Source of the DNA: Geothermobacter hydrogeniphilus
Lineage (GTDB): Bacteria; Desulfobacterota; Desulfuromonadia; Desulfuromonadales; Geothermobacteraceae
Length of the DNA stretch: 64,000 bases
NCBI RefSeq assembly: GCF_002898515.1
Contig: NZ_PPFX01000004.1
Span: 83,583-147,582 of the forward strand
Reading direction: 5' to 3'
A model generated the notes under the pieces. It was not told the origin of the DNA, made no database searches, and saw nothing but the letters and a program-made list of their open reading frames with translations. Both the position numbers and the translations under genes were made by a program. This document shows, piece by piece, positions 16,138-24,979 of this stretch. The first letter of the stretch is position 1; the number at the start of each line of letters is the position of its first letter.

Positions 16138-18500
16138 AACCGCTCAAGCCGGGCAGTAAAATCATTCTCCTGGTCTGGGTGCTGGTGATGATCGGCTTGC
16201 TCGCCGGGGTGTTGACCAACGGACTGGTGGGCTGGACGCTGCACGGTTTGAACCGGGAGCGGGAAAAACTCGCCGAGCAGGAGGCCCGCCTCAACCGGGG
16301 CGCCGAACAGCTTCGTCGCCTCAGCCGTCAGGCGCAGACAGCTCTTAATGAACTGCTGCAGCTCGATCTCGGTACGGTGCGGGAGCCATTCCCTGAAAAC
16401 GATCTGATCCAGTTACAGGCGGAGCTGCGGAATACCCATGGGATTGCCGATCTGAAGCAGGTCAGCAGCGCTCTGGAACAGCGCAGTTACAAGCTGCGAC
16501 GCATCTGGCGGCGGGCGGTCGCCTGGCGAGCCGGGTATCGACCGGTCTATCTCGACAGCCGTGATCGGCAAACCCTGGCGCTGGTTCGGCGACAGCTGCA
16601 GCGGTTGCGTGCCGATCTGGAAATTTTCGAGGGCCGCAAGCGGTTGCAGGAGGCGATCACCATGCGTCGTTGGCGCCGGGCCGACCGGAGTGAGGCGGAA
16701 AAACTGGCCGCCGCGTTGCTCGGTTACCGTAACCAGTCCTGGCGCCGCAGTCTTGACGGGATCAATACCGAACTGGTGGATTTATCGCGGATGGTCGAGA
16801 TCCTGGCCGGGGAAGATCGTCTCGATCAGCTTGCCGATCTGAAGGATAATCAACTCAAACCGAGCCTGGAGCGCCTGAAGCACGAGATCGGGCGTTTGCG
16901 TGCCGCCGGTCAGCTCGGTCCGGACGAATTGCCGTCGAAGGTGGTGGCGGCTCTCAACGAAGCCCTGTTCGGCCGCGGGTTCACCGTTTATGAACAATAC
17001 CAGACCATCCGCCCGGGGAAGGGGGGGCTTTATCTGCTGGTTCAGAGCCGGCTCCAGTTGCTGCGACAGCGTGAGCGGCTGCAGGCCGAAGCCCAGCTTG
17101 AGCTGCAGCGGCTGGAGGCGCTTTATCCACCCCTTGCCGGTCTTACCCAGCAGCGTAACCGGGAGCTGGCGCGGCAGGCCGACCGCAGTCTCACCAACGG
17201 TGCTCTCGATCTTTTCATGCTGAGCCTGCTGACCCTGGCCGGATTCCTCGGCCTCGGTTTCCTGATTATTCGCATGACCCGGCACCAACTGGCGGCCATG
17301 GCCCGCCTGCGGCGACAAAATGAACTGATTCTGACCTCTGCCGGGGAAGGCGTTCTCGGGCTTGATCGTCGGGGGAAAGCCATATTTATCAATCCGGCCG
17401 GTGCCCGTCAGCTCGGCTGGGAGCAGGAGGACCTGGTCGGTCTGGATTACCGGCAGATACTGCGTGACGGGGATGGGTTCGACGCGTCCGCAGATCCGGT
17501 TTCCGGAACCCTGAAGCAGGGGCTCTGCCATCGCAGTGACGAAGAGCAGTTTCGACGCCGGGACGGCAGTTTGATCCCGGTGGCCTGCGCGGTGACGCCG
17601 CTGCAAGATGAGTCCCGGCAGATCGAGGGGGCGGTGGTGACCTTCATGGACATCAGTGACCGCAAGGCGGCCGAGAAAACCCTGCGCCGTTACTACGACC
17701 GGCTGGCGGAGCAGGAACACGCCCTGGCGGAACTGAACAAGGATCTGGAACAGAAGGTCGCCGAACGGACCCAACTGCTCGAAGAGAAGAGCCGTGAGCT
17801 GATGGCCGCCCAGGAAGAACTGGCGCACGCGGAAAAACTGGCCGCCATCGGCTCACTGGCCGCCGGGGTCGCTCACGAAATCAACAATCCGGCGGCGATT
17901 ATTCGCGGCAATGTCGAAATCCTGGAAACAACCTTGCCGGCCGGCAGCGAGGCGCGGGAAGAAACCGGGGAAATTCTCCGCCAGGTGGAGCGCATTTCAT
18001 TGATTACCGGCAACCTGCTCGCGTTTGCCCGCAAGCAGAACCTGCGGTATGCCGAGTTCTCCCCCAACCTGCTGCTGACCGAAATTCTCGATCAGATCGG
18101 TCACCATGTGCCCGTGGACGGGGTCGATATCCGTTTCGAACCGGCTGCGGGTCTGCCCCCCTGTCGCGGGGATGCCGAACGTCTGCGGCAGGTGTTTATC
18201 AACCTGATTGTCAATGCCCTGCAGGCGATGGCCGGCAGCGGGGTGCTGCGGGTTGCGACGCTGCTTGACGGGGATTCCCTCCTGGTGGTGATCGCCGATT
18301 CAGGTCCCGGCATTCCGGAGGAGATCCGCGGCCAGATTTTCAATCCCTTTTTCACCACCAAGGCCGAAGGGACCGGTCTCGGGCTGTCGGTCTCCTACGG
18401 AATCGTGCAGGCTCATGACGGCATCATCGAGGTGGAGAGTCGGGACGACTGCGGGAGTACCTTCTTTGTTCGGCTGCCGGTCGGAGTTGAATCTGTTTGA
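16134..18500 (+). CDS. PAS sensor histidine kinase
   Basis: 788 residues. TM1 (about 8-30) and TM2 (about 355-378, LFMLSLLTLAGFLGLGFLII) flank a long charged, helical extracytoplasmic region. A PAS domain (ILTSAGEGVLGLDRRGKAIF), a coiled coil and the catalytic core follow: H-box GVAHEINNPAAII, N-box VFINLIVNALQAM, G1 IADSGPGIP and G2 GTGLGLSVSYGI. It starts inside the binding-protein stop. Partner of the upstream NtrC-type regulator; the periplasmic region is the likely docking site for the binding protein. Confidence 0.92.
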   Translation: MKPLKPGSKIILLVWVLVMIGLLAGVLTNGLVGWTLHGLNREREKLAEQEARLNRGAEQLRRLSRQAQTALNELLQLDLGTVREPFPENDLIQLQAELRNTHGIADLKQVSSALEQRSYKLRRIWRRAVAWRAGYRPVYLDSRDRQTLALVRRQLQRLRADLEIFEGRKRLQEAITMRRWRRADRSEAEKLAAALLGYRNQSWRRSLDGINTELVDLSRMVEILAGEDRLDQLADLKDNQLKPSLERLKHEIGRLRAAGQLGPDELPSKVVAALNEALFGRGFTVYEQYQTIRPGKGGLYLLVQSRLQLLRQRERLQAEAQLELQRLEALYPPLAGLTQQRNRELARQADRSLTNGALDLFMLSLLTLAGFLGLGFLIIRMTRHQLAAMARLRRQNELILTSAGEGVLGLDRRGKAIFINPAGARQLGWEQEDLVGLDYRQILRDGDGFDASADPVSGTLKQGLCHRSDEEQFRRRDGSLIPVACAVTPLQDESRQIEGAVVTFMDISDRKAAEKTLRRYYDRLAEQEHALAELNKDLEQKVAERTQLLEEKSRELMAAQEELAHAEKLAAIGSLAAGVAHEINNPAAIIRGNVEILETTLPAGSEAREETGEILRQVERISLITGNLLAFARKQNLRYAEFSPNLLLTEILDQIGHHVPVDGVDIRFEPAAGLPPCRGDAERLRQVFINLIVNALQAMAGSGVLRVATLLDGDSLLVVIADSGPGIPEEIRGQIFNPFFTTKAEGTGLGLSVSYGIVQAHDGIIEVESRDDCGSTFFVRLPVGVESV

Positions 18501-18504
18501 GTCC

Positions 18505-18560
18505 CGGAAAGCCCCCTCCCCCCCCCTTTTTTTTCCTGTCGGATTTTTTTACAGTTCGTT
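18505..18560. repeat. Homopolymer tract after the kinase gene
   Basis: Runs of nine C and eight T, then seven T, follow the kinase stop. The T-runs may aid termination but I see no convincing stem. Such runs are also prone to slippage and sequencing error. Confidence 0.5.
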
Positions 18561-18612
18561 GTTCGTTTTTAGATCGCGAAAAAAAAGCATATAAAAACAG
18601 CATGTTATAAAT

Positions 18613-18628
18613 GGGAATGCTGTTTGCA
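18613..18628 (+). promoter_or_regulatory. Sigma-54 promoter of the PEP-CTERM gene
   Basis: GGGAATGCTGTTTGCA has GG and GC ten bases apart and a full TTGCA -12 block. The predicted start is near 18640, some 50 bases before the ATG. In exosortase systems, PEP-CTERM genes are often under sigma-54 control through the PrsK/PrsR two-component pair (established for the family). Confidence 0.6.
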
Positions 18629-18689
18629 GTCTCCTTGGATAACGAATAAATAGTGATGCTGGCCATCAGGAACAGAGGAGGAGGCTGCG

Positions 18690-19370
18690 ATGTTGAGATT
18701 TTTGGTGCTTGTTGTGTTGATGACTGCGGGGATGTTTTCTACGGCGGGTGCTTCAATGATCAGCTGGACAGACTGGACATCGGCGACAACCGGTGTTTCC
18801 GGGTCGGCGCAAGGTGTCATGTCGGTCGGCGGGTCAAGTATCGATGTCGACTTTACCGGGATTCTCAGTTTCGCCCAGACCAGCGGCGGCACCAATTACT
18901 GGTCCGAGGGTTCCCCGGCACCCTATACCGGCAGCCCGGTCATCGACAATGCCCCGCCTGCCGGTGAAATGCTTGCCCTCAACATGAGAAGTTCCTATTC
19001 CCTGACCTTTTCCAGGCCCGTGCTTGATCCGGTCATGGCCATTGTCAGTCTGGGGCGAACGAATCTGCCCGTTTCCTATGTCTTCGATACCCCGTTCACC
19101 CTGTTGAGCAAGGGGAGCGGGTATTGGGGAAACGGCAGCTACACCCTGGGAGGAAGCAATGTTCTGACCGGGTATGAGCTGCATGCCGCGATTCAATTCG
19201 AGGGCCCGTTGAGTTCGATCAGCTGGACTTCGGCGCCTGATGAGTACTGGCATGGCATCACCGTCGGCGTGGCTGATGTCGCCCCTGTTCCCGAGCCGTC
19301 ACTGATGCTTCTTCTCGGCAGCGGTTTGGCGGGACTTGCCCTGTTGCGGCGTAAGGGGAAAAACGTGTAA
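18690..19370 (+). CDS. PEP-CTERM sorting-domain surface protein
   Basis: 226 residues. Signal peptide (MLRFLVLVVLMTAGMFSTAGA), then a Ser/Gly/Thr-rich beta-type region, and a C-terminal tail VPEPSLMLLLGSGLAGLALL followed by RRKGKNV. The Val-Pro-Glu-Pro motif, transmembrane stretch and basic end are the exosortase sorting signal, which implies processing by an EpsH-type exosortase encoded elsewhere and export linked to exopolysaccharide. GAGGAGG precedes the ATG. The middle domain is not recognised. Confidence 0.9.
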   Translation: MLRFLVLVVLMTAGMFSTAGASMISWTDWTSATTGVSGSAQGVMSVGGSSIDVDFTGILSFAQTSGGTNYWSEGSPAPYTGSPVIDNAPPAGEMLALNMRSSYSLTFSRPVLDPVMAIVSLGRTNLPVSYVFDTPFTLLSKGSGYWGNGSYTLGGSNVLTGYELHAAIQFEGPLSSISWTSAPDEYWHGITVGVADVAPVPEPSLMLLLGSGLAGLALLRRKGKNV

Positions 19371-19456
19371 AGTTTTTCGACACCGCGTCTTCAGCCGCGA
19401 GGGTGATGGCCCCGTCTCCGGTGGAAGAATTTCCAACCTTGTCACCTGCCACAAAA

Positions 19457-19494
19457 TGAAAAGCCCCTCCCGATTTTCCGGGAGGGGCTTTTCA
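19457..19494. terminator. Bidirectional intrinsic terminator
   Basis: TGAAAAGCCCCTCCCG and CGGGAGGGGCTTTTCA form a perfect 16-bp stem around ATTTTC, with T-runs on both strands. It serves the convergent PEP-CTERM gene and CoA-transferase gene. Confidence 0.9.
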
Positions 19495-19517
19495 TTTCAA
19501 CAATTGTCAAACCGGGA

Positions 19518-21083
19518 TCACACGTCCCAGTTGTCAATCTTCATGGTGCCGTTTTCGGCCAGGTTGAGCTGCATCTTGAAGCAGCGGTCGAACAGCTGCG
19601 GCTCATGCCCGATCCCTTTTTCAAGGGTGATTCTGCAGGCCATGTCGAAGTACTCCTGGATCATGTCCTTGTAGTCGGGATGGACGCACTTGTTGATGAT
19701 CTCCTGGGCGCGATCCTTCGGCGCCAGGCCGCGCAGGTCAGCAAGACCCTGTTCGGTGACCAGCACGTCAAGGTCATGCTCGGTGTGGTCGATATGCGGT
19801 GCCTTGGGGACCACGCAGGTGATGCCGGTCGGATCGGTCTTGGTCGGGCGCACCGACGGGCTGTGCATGATCTTCAGGTAGCCGTTGCGCAGATAGTCGC
19901 CGGAACCGCCGAGGCCGTTGATCATCCGGGTGCCGCCGACCAGGGTGGAGTTGGCGTGGGCGTAGATGTCGAACTCGACCGGGGTGTTCATGGCGATGCA
20001 GCCGAGACGACGGATCGGCTCGGGGGCGTTGGAAATCGACAGCGGGCGCAGCACGATCTTGTCGGCGTACTTGTCCCAGTTGTCGAAGAAACGCGGGAAG
20101 CCCGGATCTTCGGAGAGGGACAGCGAACAGGCCGAAGCGCCGTCCAGCTTGCCGGAGTCGAACAGGTCGAGCATGGTGTCCTGCAGAACCTCGGTGTAGA
20201 CGGTGAGATTCTTGAACGGACCCTTGGCCAGGCCGCCGACGACCGCGTTGGCGATGGAGCCGACCCCTGACTGCAGCGGCAGCAGGTTCTCGGGCAGGCG
20301 ACCCTTCTTCACTTCGTTGCCGAGGAAGTCCATGATGTGGTCAGCAATCGCTTCCGAGGTGGCGTCCATGTCGGCAAAGGCGCGGCCCTTGTCACGGCGT
20401 TTGGATTCGACCACGGCGACAATTTTCTCAGGATCGCAGGGGACGTAGGTGGTGCCGACGCGGTGGGTGGCGCTGGTGATCAGGATCGGCTGCCTCCGCG
20501 GCGGCTTCTCCTGCATGATGATGTCATGCATGCCTTCGAAGGAAGGCTGTCCGGTGTTGACCTCAAGAATAATCTTGTCGGCCACCCTGACCAGCTCGGG
20601 GACGATGCCGCAGGAGGAGGTCGGAACCAGCCCGCCCTCTTCGGTGACCGCCGAAACTTCGATGATGGCGATATCCATGCGGCCGTTTTCGGTGTAGAAA
20701 CCATAGCCGACATCCTGGGCGAAGTGGCCGAGGTGCTTGTCGCCCATGCGGATCTTGCCGGTGTTGATCCCTTTGGCGATATTCTTGCCGGTCTGGTAGG
20801 GCCAGCGGCGGTCCATCATGTCGAGGGAGGCCCAGCGGTCCTCAGTCTCGGCACCGGCGGACGCGCCGACAAAGAGATTGTACTTGGTGGTTCCCTGCAG
20901 GCCGTTCTTTTCGACATGATCGGCCAGGGCGATGGGCACCTCTTTGGGGTAGCCGGCCGGAGTGAACCCGGACCAGCCAATGTTCATGCCGTTCTTGAAG
21001 AACGGGATGCAGTCCTGAGCGGTCATGACCTTGCTCAGAAGTGATTTGCGACGAACGCGATCTTCCAGTGTACCGTAAGACAT
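19518..21083 (-). CDS. ato: Succinyl-CoA:acetate CoA-transferase (acetyl-CoA hydrolase/transferase family)
   Basis: 521 residues. In Geobacter-type bacteria this enzyme activates acetate with succinyl-CoA and so replaces succinyl-CoA synthetase in the TCA cycle. Family marks are NIGWSGFTPAGYPKEVP near the N-terminus, SGVGSIANAVVGGL, the catalytic-glutamate segment VYTEVLQDTML, and the glycine-rich NGLGGSGDYLRNG loop. GAGGAGGAG precedes ATG 21083. It is monocistronic, with a long structured leader and a strong promoter. Hydrolase activity cannot be excluded from sequence. Confidence 0.9.
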   Translation of the reverse strand: MSYGTLEDRVRRKSLLSKVMTAQDCIPFFKNGMNIGWSGFTPAGYPKEVPIALADHVEKNGLQGTTKYNLFVGASAGAETEDRWASLDMMDRRWPYQTGKNIAKGINTGKIRMGDKHLGHFAQDVGYGFYTENGRMDIAIIEVSAVTEEGGLVPTSSCGIVPELVRVADKIILEVNTGQPSFEGMHDIIMQEKPPRRQPILITSATHRVGTTYVPCDPEKIVAVVESKRRDKGRAFADMDATSEAIADHIMDFLGNEVKKGRLPENLLPLQSGVGSIANAVVGGLAKGPFKNLTVYTEVLQDTMLDLFDSGKLDGASACSLSLSEDPGFPRFFDNWDKYADKIVLRPLSISNAPEPIRRLGCIAMNTPVEFDIYAHANSTLVGGTRMINGLGGSGDYLRNGYLKIMHSPSVRPTKTDPTGITCVVPKAPHIDHTEHDLDVLVTEQGLADLRGLAPKDRAQEIINKCVHPDYKDMIQEYFDMACRITLEKGIGHEPQLFDRCFKMQLNLAENGTMKIDNWDV

Positions 21084-21105
21084 TCTCTCTCCTCCTCGTC
21101 AATTT

Positions 21106-21230
21106 GCCCGGAAACGTGCTTTGCAGAAGACCGTTTCCGGGCGGGCTAAAATCTGTGGTCAGGCTAAAACTGACCTGCCTTCGGACCGGCTCCCTCCCGG
21201 AGCAGCATCAACCGGCATTAAGGCAGGTCA
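21106..21230 (-). promoter_or_regulatory. Structured 5' leader of the CoA-transferase gene
   Basis: Two long stems are visible. TGACCTGCCTT (21220-21230) pairs with AAGGCAGGTCA (21171-21181) and encloses GCTCC/GGAGC. GCCCGGAAACG (21132-21142) pairs with CGTTTCCGGGC (21106-21116) a few bases before the ribosome binding site. With the promoter at 21326-21354 the leader is about 235 nt. The architecture resembles an aptamer plus expression platform, but no known riboswitch family is recognised. Confidence 0.5.
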
Positions 21231-21325
21231 AACTGTCTGATTTTATAAACAAATGTGGTCGAGATGCGAGTCGTGTTGATGAGGTCTGGACGACCATTTT
21301 AAAAACCCATTATACAGGCGCAACT

Positions 21326-21354
21326 TTTATAATATGCCGTAGACGCCAAGTCAA
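21326..21354 (-). promoter_or_regulatory. Sigma-70-type promoter for the CoA-transferase
   Basis: TTGACT (21354-21349) and TATAAA (21331-21326) are separated by exactly 17 bases on the minus strand. A second AT-rich TATAAT lies just downstream. Predicted start near 21318. Confidence 0.6.
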
Positions 21355-21604
21355 GCAAAATTAGCGGCCGGGGGAATTGAAAAAAAACTCGGAATAAAGG
21401 CAGGTTGCAGGTTTTTACGGGAGTGTGAAACCCTCTTCGGACAGCTCAGAAAGGGGTCTTAATTGCGATATGTGCGCAAAATAACTATGAATATAACAGG
21501 CGCCAATCCCCGCGGTTGCAGGCCTGCGGAAACCGGCTGTGTGGAGGCGGCTGGTTGTCGGATTGTCAGCGAAAATTTACTGTGAGTAAAAAAACGGTCT
21601 GTTG
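21355..21604. other. Intergenic, nothing recognised
   Basis: Between the CoA-transferase promoter and the bamD stop I see no coding frame with gene-like features, no repeat shared with other parts of the window and no strong terminator. Confidence 0.5.
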
Positions 21605-22339
21605 TCAGTAATATTTTTCCAGACTTTTCTGGGCCTGAAGGATGTACTGGCTGGCGGGGAAATCCTTGAACAGGGTGTTGAAGGCCTGGACAGCCTTTTC
21701 TTTCTGCCCGGTTATCAGGTAGGCCTTGCCGAGGTAGTACCAGGCCTCGTCACGGTAGTAGTAGTTGGGGTAGGTTTTGAAAACCTTTTCCAGCCGTCTG
21801 ATGGCAGCGAAGGGTTTGCCGTATTTCAGATAGAATCGGCCGACATAGACCTCGTGCGAGGCAAGCCGGTCCCGGCAGCGGCCGATGTAGACCTTGACCT
21901 CCTCGGCCCTGGGATCCTGGGGGAATCGTTTCAGCATGCTTTCAAAGGTGACCAGGGCGTTGCTGGTCGCGGTCTGGTCGCGGTCGGCGGCAAGGATCTG
22001 CCGGTAGTAGGAGAGTCCCAGGTAGTACATGGCCTCGGCCAGTCGATCACTGTTGGGATGCTGCTTGATGAAATCTTCGTAGGCCGCGGCCGCTTCCGGG
22101 TATTTCCGCGAAAGAAAATAGGCTTCGGCTATTTTCATTTCGGCGATGATGTTCAACTCGGGTGAATAATAGCTGTCACGAACCTTTTCCCAGTTGGCGA
22201 TGGCCTCTTCGTAAAGCTCCCGGTCAAACATCCTTTCGCCCTGTTTCAGGTAGTATTCGGCGTTGCGGGGCGGCGGGACAATCGTGGAGGCACAGGCCGA
22301 AAGAACCAGCAGGGCACACAGGCTGAACAGGAATTTCAT
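21605..22339 (-). CDS. bamD: Outer-membrane assembly lipoprotein BamD
   Basis: 244 residues with a lipoprotein signal (SLCALLVLSAC, Cys16). Five TPR-like repeats follow, with typical YYLKQGERMFDRELYEEAI, YPEAAAAYEDFIKQHPNSD, AMYYLGLSYYR and AWYYLGKAYLITG segments. Length and layout match BamD/YfiO, the essential partner of BamA in folding beta-barrel proteins. A MITE copy ends 57 bases upstream. Confidence 0.9.
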   Translation of the reverse strand: MKFLFSLCALLVLSACASTIVPPPRNAEYYLKQGERMFDRELYEEAIANWEKVRDSYYSPELNIIAEMKIAEAYFLSRKYPEAAAAYEDFIKQHPNSDRLAEAMYYLGLSYYRQILAADRDQTATSNALVTFESMLKRFPQDPRAEEVKVYIGRCRDRLASHEVYVGRFYLKYGKPFAAIRRLEKVFKTYPNYYYRDEAWYYLGKAYLITGQKEKAVQAFNTLFKDFPASQYILQAQKSLEKYY

Positions 22340-22395
22340 GAAAATTGACCTCTGTTTGATCCGGGTGTTCGGCGATTGTCAACCGCTCGATGAAA

Positions 22396-22557
22396 CCTGA
22401 ATCAGTGAGTCCCTTGTCGGCGGACAGCACAAGTCATTGATCTGCCCGAGCTTCCCAAAAATCACCAGCGAACCTGTGGGTGCGCTTCAGATTTTTGAAA
22501 ATCTCATTCAGGCCAAGCACTTGCACTCTCCATCCAACAGGAACTCGCCGATTCAGG
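22396..22557 (+). mobile_element. 162-bp MITE-like element, copy 2
   Basis: Same length as copies 1 and 3, ends CCTGAATCAGTGAG / CGCCGATTCAGG, flanked by TGAAA on both sides (22391-22395 and 22558-22562). It lies between batD and bamD. The plus strand has a conserved reading (MIC-SFPKITSEPVGA) that reflects sequence identity of the copies rather than a protein: copy 3 carries a stop in it. Confidence 0.9.
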
Positions 22558-22577
22558 TGAAAGTGAACAACGCGGAA

Positions 22578-23618
22578 TCATCGCCGAAAAGAGCCATGTT
22601 TGTCAATCATCCTGAGCAGGGCGCGGCGGGCGGCGGGCGGCAATGAAGCCTTACCCGCCTGCCCGTCGGCGGCAAAACGCCGGTCACGCTGTTGCCAGTA
22701 TCTCTCCAGCTGAGTCAGCAGTTCCTCGGAACCGCCAGCGGCGGCAAGTCGCGCAAGCCGTCGGCTGCGGGGGGCGTCGGGATGTTCCTCGTCGAGCCAG
22801 GCACGCAGATGTCTGTTCCGCCGGGTTCGACGATAGAGGAAGGTCGCGGCGGCGGCGAGAAGCAGCAGCGCGATTGTCGCGGGCAGCAGCCGCCGGGACG
22901 GTTGCGGACCGCCGGCGCCGGTCTGGTGATAGCGGCCGGTTCGCGGGTCGAACCAGTTCAGCCTGACCCGCAGTTCCCCCCGGCCGTCGTCGGCCGGAGA
23001 GTACAGGTAGCGCAGTCGGCGGATGAAGATGTTCCCCCGGCGTTGCAGCTGTTCGTCGAGCAGCGTCAGGACGTCTCCTGTGCGGGTCGACAGCGGTGAT
23101 TGCGCCCGGGTGAGGTCGGCGTCGCCGCTTAATTCCAGTACCACCTGCCGTCGTCCCCGGCCGACCTCGTCCACCAGCCGGTATGCCAGTTGGCCGACCA
23201 TGCCGCTGAAACGGGCCGGTTTTCCCTGCTGCGGCAAGGGGCGGACATGGATCTGCAGGGGGGCGGGCTGCATGCGAGGGGATGTGTTCCCGGCTGTTGT
23301 CGCCGTCAGCAGCAATGGTCCGGAACGCAGGGGCCTGACCAGCCGTCGCAGGTTTTCGACGACCTCGTCCGATCGGGGCCCGGCCCGGCGGTGTACCGTC
23401 CCCGGGAGCTGCGCTTCAACAGCCATGCTTGCCACTGCCGGCCAGCTGACATTGACCACGCCGCTGAGCCGGTCGCGGTGGACTGCCACGCTCAGGACGA
23501 ACGCTTCCCCGAGGTAGGGCTCGGGATTCGAGACCAGCAGCCTCGCGCCGGGCTCGGCCCGGATTCCGGTTGCGATCAGCAGCAGGGCCGTGATGATGAC
23601 GGGGAGCTTTTTCTTCAC
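22578..23618 (-). CDS. batD: BatD-like protein
   Basis: 346 residues: signal peptide (KLPVIITALLLIATGIRA), an extracytoplasmic region with ARLLVSNPEPYLGEAFVLSV and repeated beta-strand patterns, one transmembrane helix (LLPATIALLLLAAAATFLY, about 250-268), and a basic cytoplasmic tail. This matches BatD of the Bacteroides aerotolerance (Bat) operons. Last gene of the rpoH-bat operon; its ATG overlaps the batB stop. Confidence 0.8.
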   Translation of the reverse strand: MKKKLPVIITALLLIATGIRAEPGARLLVSNPEPYLGEAFVLSVAVHRDRLSGVVNVSWPAVASMAVEAQLPGTVHRRAGPRSDEVVENLRRLVRPLRSGPLLLTATTAGNTSPRMQPAPLQIHVRPLPQQGKPARFSGMVGQLAYRLVDEVGRGRRQVVLELSGDADLTRAQSPLSTRTGDVLTLLDEQLQRRGNIFIRRLRYLYSPADDGRGELRVRLNWFDPRTGRYHQTGAGGPQPSRRLLPATIALLLLAAAATFLYRRTRRNRHLRAWLDEEHPDAPRSRRLARLAAAGGSEELLTQLERYWQQRDRRFAADGQAGKASLPPAARRALLRMIDKHGSFRR

Positions 23619-24979
23619 CAGTTCTTCTCCAGGATGCTGTCATGGATGGTGACCGCTTCCGGCGCCGGATCGGTCTCGGTGAAGGGTTTGATGACGGTAC
23701 CCCTGATCATCTCCCGGGCTTCTGCGGCCGACAATTCCCGGTTGTCCCCCGGTGGTTCCGGGCGCGTTTGTCGTCCGTCATTCCCATCACCTGCCGGTTG
23801 CTGGGCCAGCTGCCGGATGGCGAGAGAGAGGTCAGCGGCACTGTCGTCCGCTCCGGGATCGGCAAGCAGGGCTGTTTCACATCGGCTGAGTGCGTCCCGA
23901 TAGCGGTGGGCGGCAACCAGACTGCTGCAGGCGTTGTGCAGTGCTGCGGCTCGTTCCCCGCCGGAGAGCAGTGCCGCCGAGCGGTCGAAGAGCCGCGCTG
24001 CCGTGGCCCGGTCCGACTGCTTCAGCCCCTGCTCGAACAGCGTCCGCCCTGCGTCACTGCCGGCATCCCGGTCGCATCCGCCGAGGACCATCAGGACGGC
24101 CAGGACCAGCGCCCCGCGGGTTTTGCGGGGCAGGTCGATCTGTCGCAGGAACAACAGCAACAGTGCCGGCAACAGCAATGAGACGTTGTCGAGAGGATGC
24201 GGCGACGCCGGCGGACGCCAGCGCTTGAGCAGGCTGGAGATCGCCGGTGTCGTGCCCTCGTCGGGCAGCAGCCGACCGCCGGTTTGTTCCGCCAGACGTC
24301 TCAACCTGGCCGGATCGGGGGTCGAGACAGCCGGTTGCCCCGCCAGGGTCCGCCCGGGGACCGGGCGCGGTTGACGATTACCGGGAAGGATCGCGTAGAC
24401 GGGTATATCGTGCGCGAGTCGCGGGGCGGGGGTGTCCACGGTTCGCTCGCCATCGCTGAAGAGCAGGATTGCCTTTTCGCCCCTGACTCCTTCCAGCTGG
24501 CGATGGGCGAGTTCCAGGGCTTCCTCCGGTGCCGACCCGGGAGCGGCGACCTGGCCCGGCTGCAGGGCACGGAGGAAAAAGCGCAGGGCCTGGTGATCGT
24601 CGGTCAGGGGGACCTGGGTGACAGCTTCGCCGGCGAAGGGGATGAGAGCCATCTGCGCCCCGGGCAGGCCGTCCAGCAGGGCGTTGACTTCCTGGCGCGC
24701 CAGGTCAAGGCGGCTCAGCCCTTTATTGCGCAGCCCCATGCTGGGAGAAATATCGATCGCCACCGCCACCGCCACCGCCGGCTGTGTGCGGGGTGCGGCG
24801 CGTCCTTCATTCGGTAGTGGCTGCATCAGCAGTCCGAGGGCGGCCAGGCTGAGAAGGTCGTAACACAGTCGTGACCAGCTTGTGCGGCGGATGAAGGCCG
24901 CTTGCCGGCCGCGGCAGAAGGTCCATTCGCGCCAGCCGAGCAGCAGCGCCAGGGAGACCAGCAACAGCATCCAGGTCAT
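23615..24979 (-). CDS. batB: BatB-type VWA protein fused to a BatC-like TPR domain
   Basis: 454 residues. Two N-terminal hydrophobic segments, a von Willebrand A domain with an intact metal-ion site (AIDISPSMG, then SDGERTVDTP), a further membrane segment (LLLPALLLLFLRQI), and after GGCDRDAGSD a helical region of TPR type (GRTLFEQGLKQSDRATAARL, ALHNACSSLVAAHRYRDAL). BatB and BatC are usually separate genes, so this looks like a fusion. Starts in the batA stop and ends in the batD start. Confidence 0.82.
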   Translation of the reverse strand: MTWMLLLVSLALLLGWREWTFCRGRQAAFIRRTSWSRLCYDLLSLAALGLLMQPLPNEGRAAPRTQPAVAVAVAIDISPSMGLRNKGLSRLDLARQEVNALLDGLPGAQMALIPFAGEAVTQVPLTDDHQALRFFLRALQPGQVAAPGSAPEEALELAHRQLEGVRGEKAILLFSDGERTVDTPAPRLAHDIPVYAILPGNRQPRPVPGRTLAGQPAVSTPDPARLRRLAEQTGGRLLPDEGTTPAISSLLKRWRPPASPHPLDNVSLLLPALLLLFLRQIDLPRKTRGALVLAVLMVLGGCDRDAGSDAGRTLFEQGLKQSDRATAARLFDRSAALLSGGERAAALHNACSSLVAAHRYRDALSRCETALLADPGADDSAADLSLAIRQLAQQPAGDGNDGRQTRPEPPGDNRELSAAEAREMIRGTVIKPFTETDPAPEAVTIHDSILEKNW

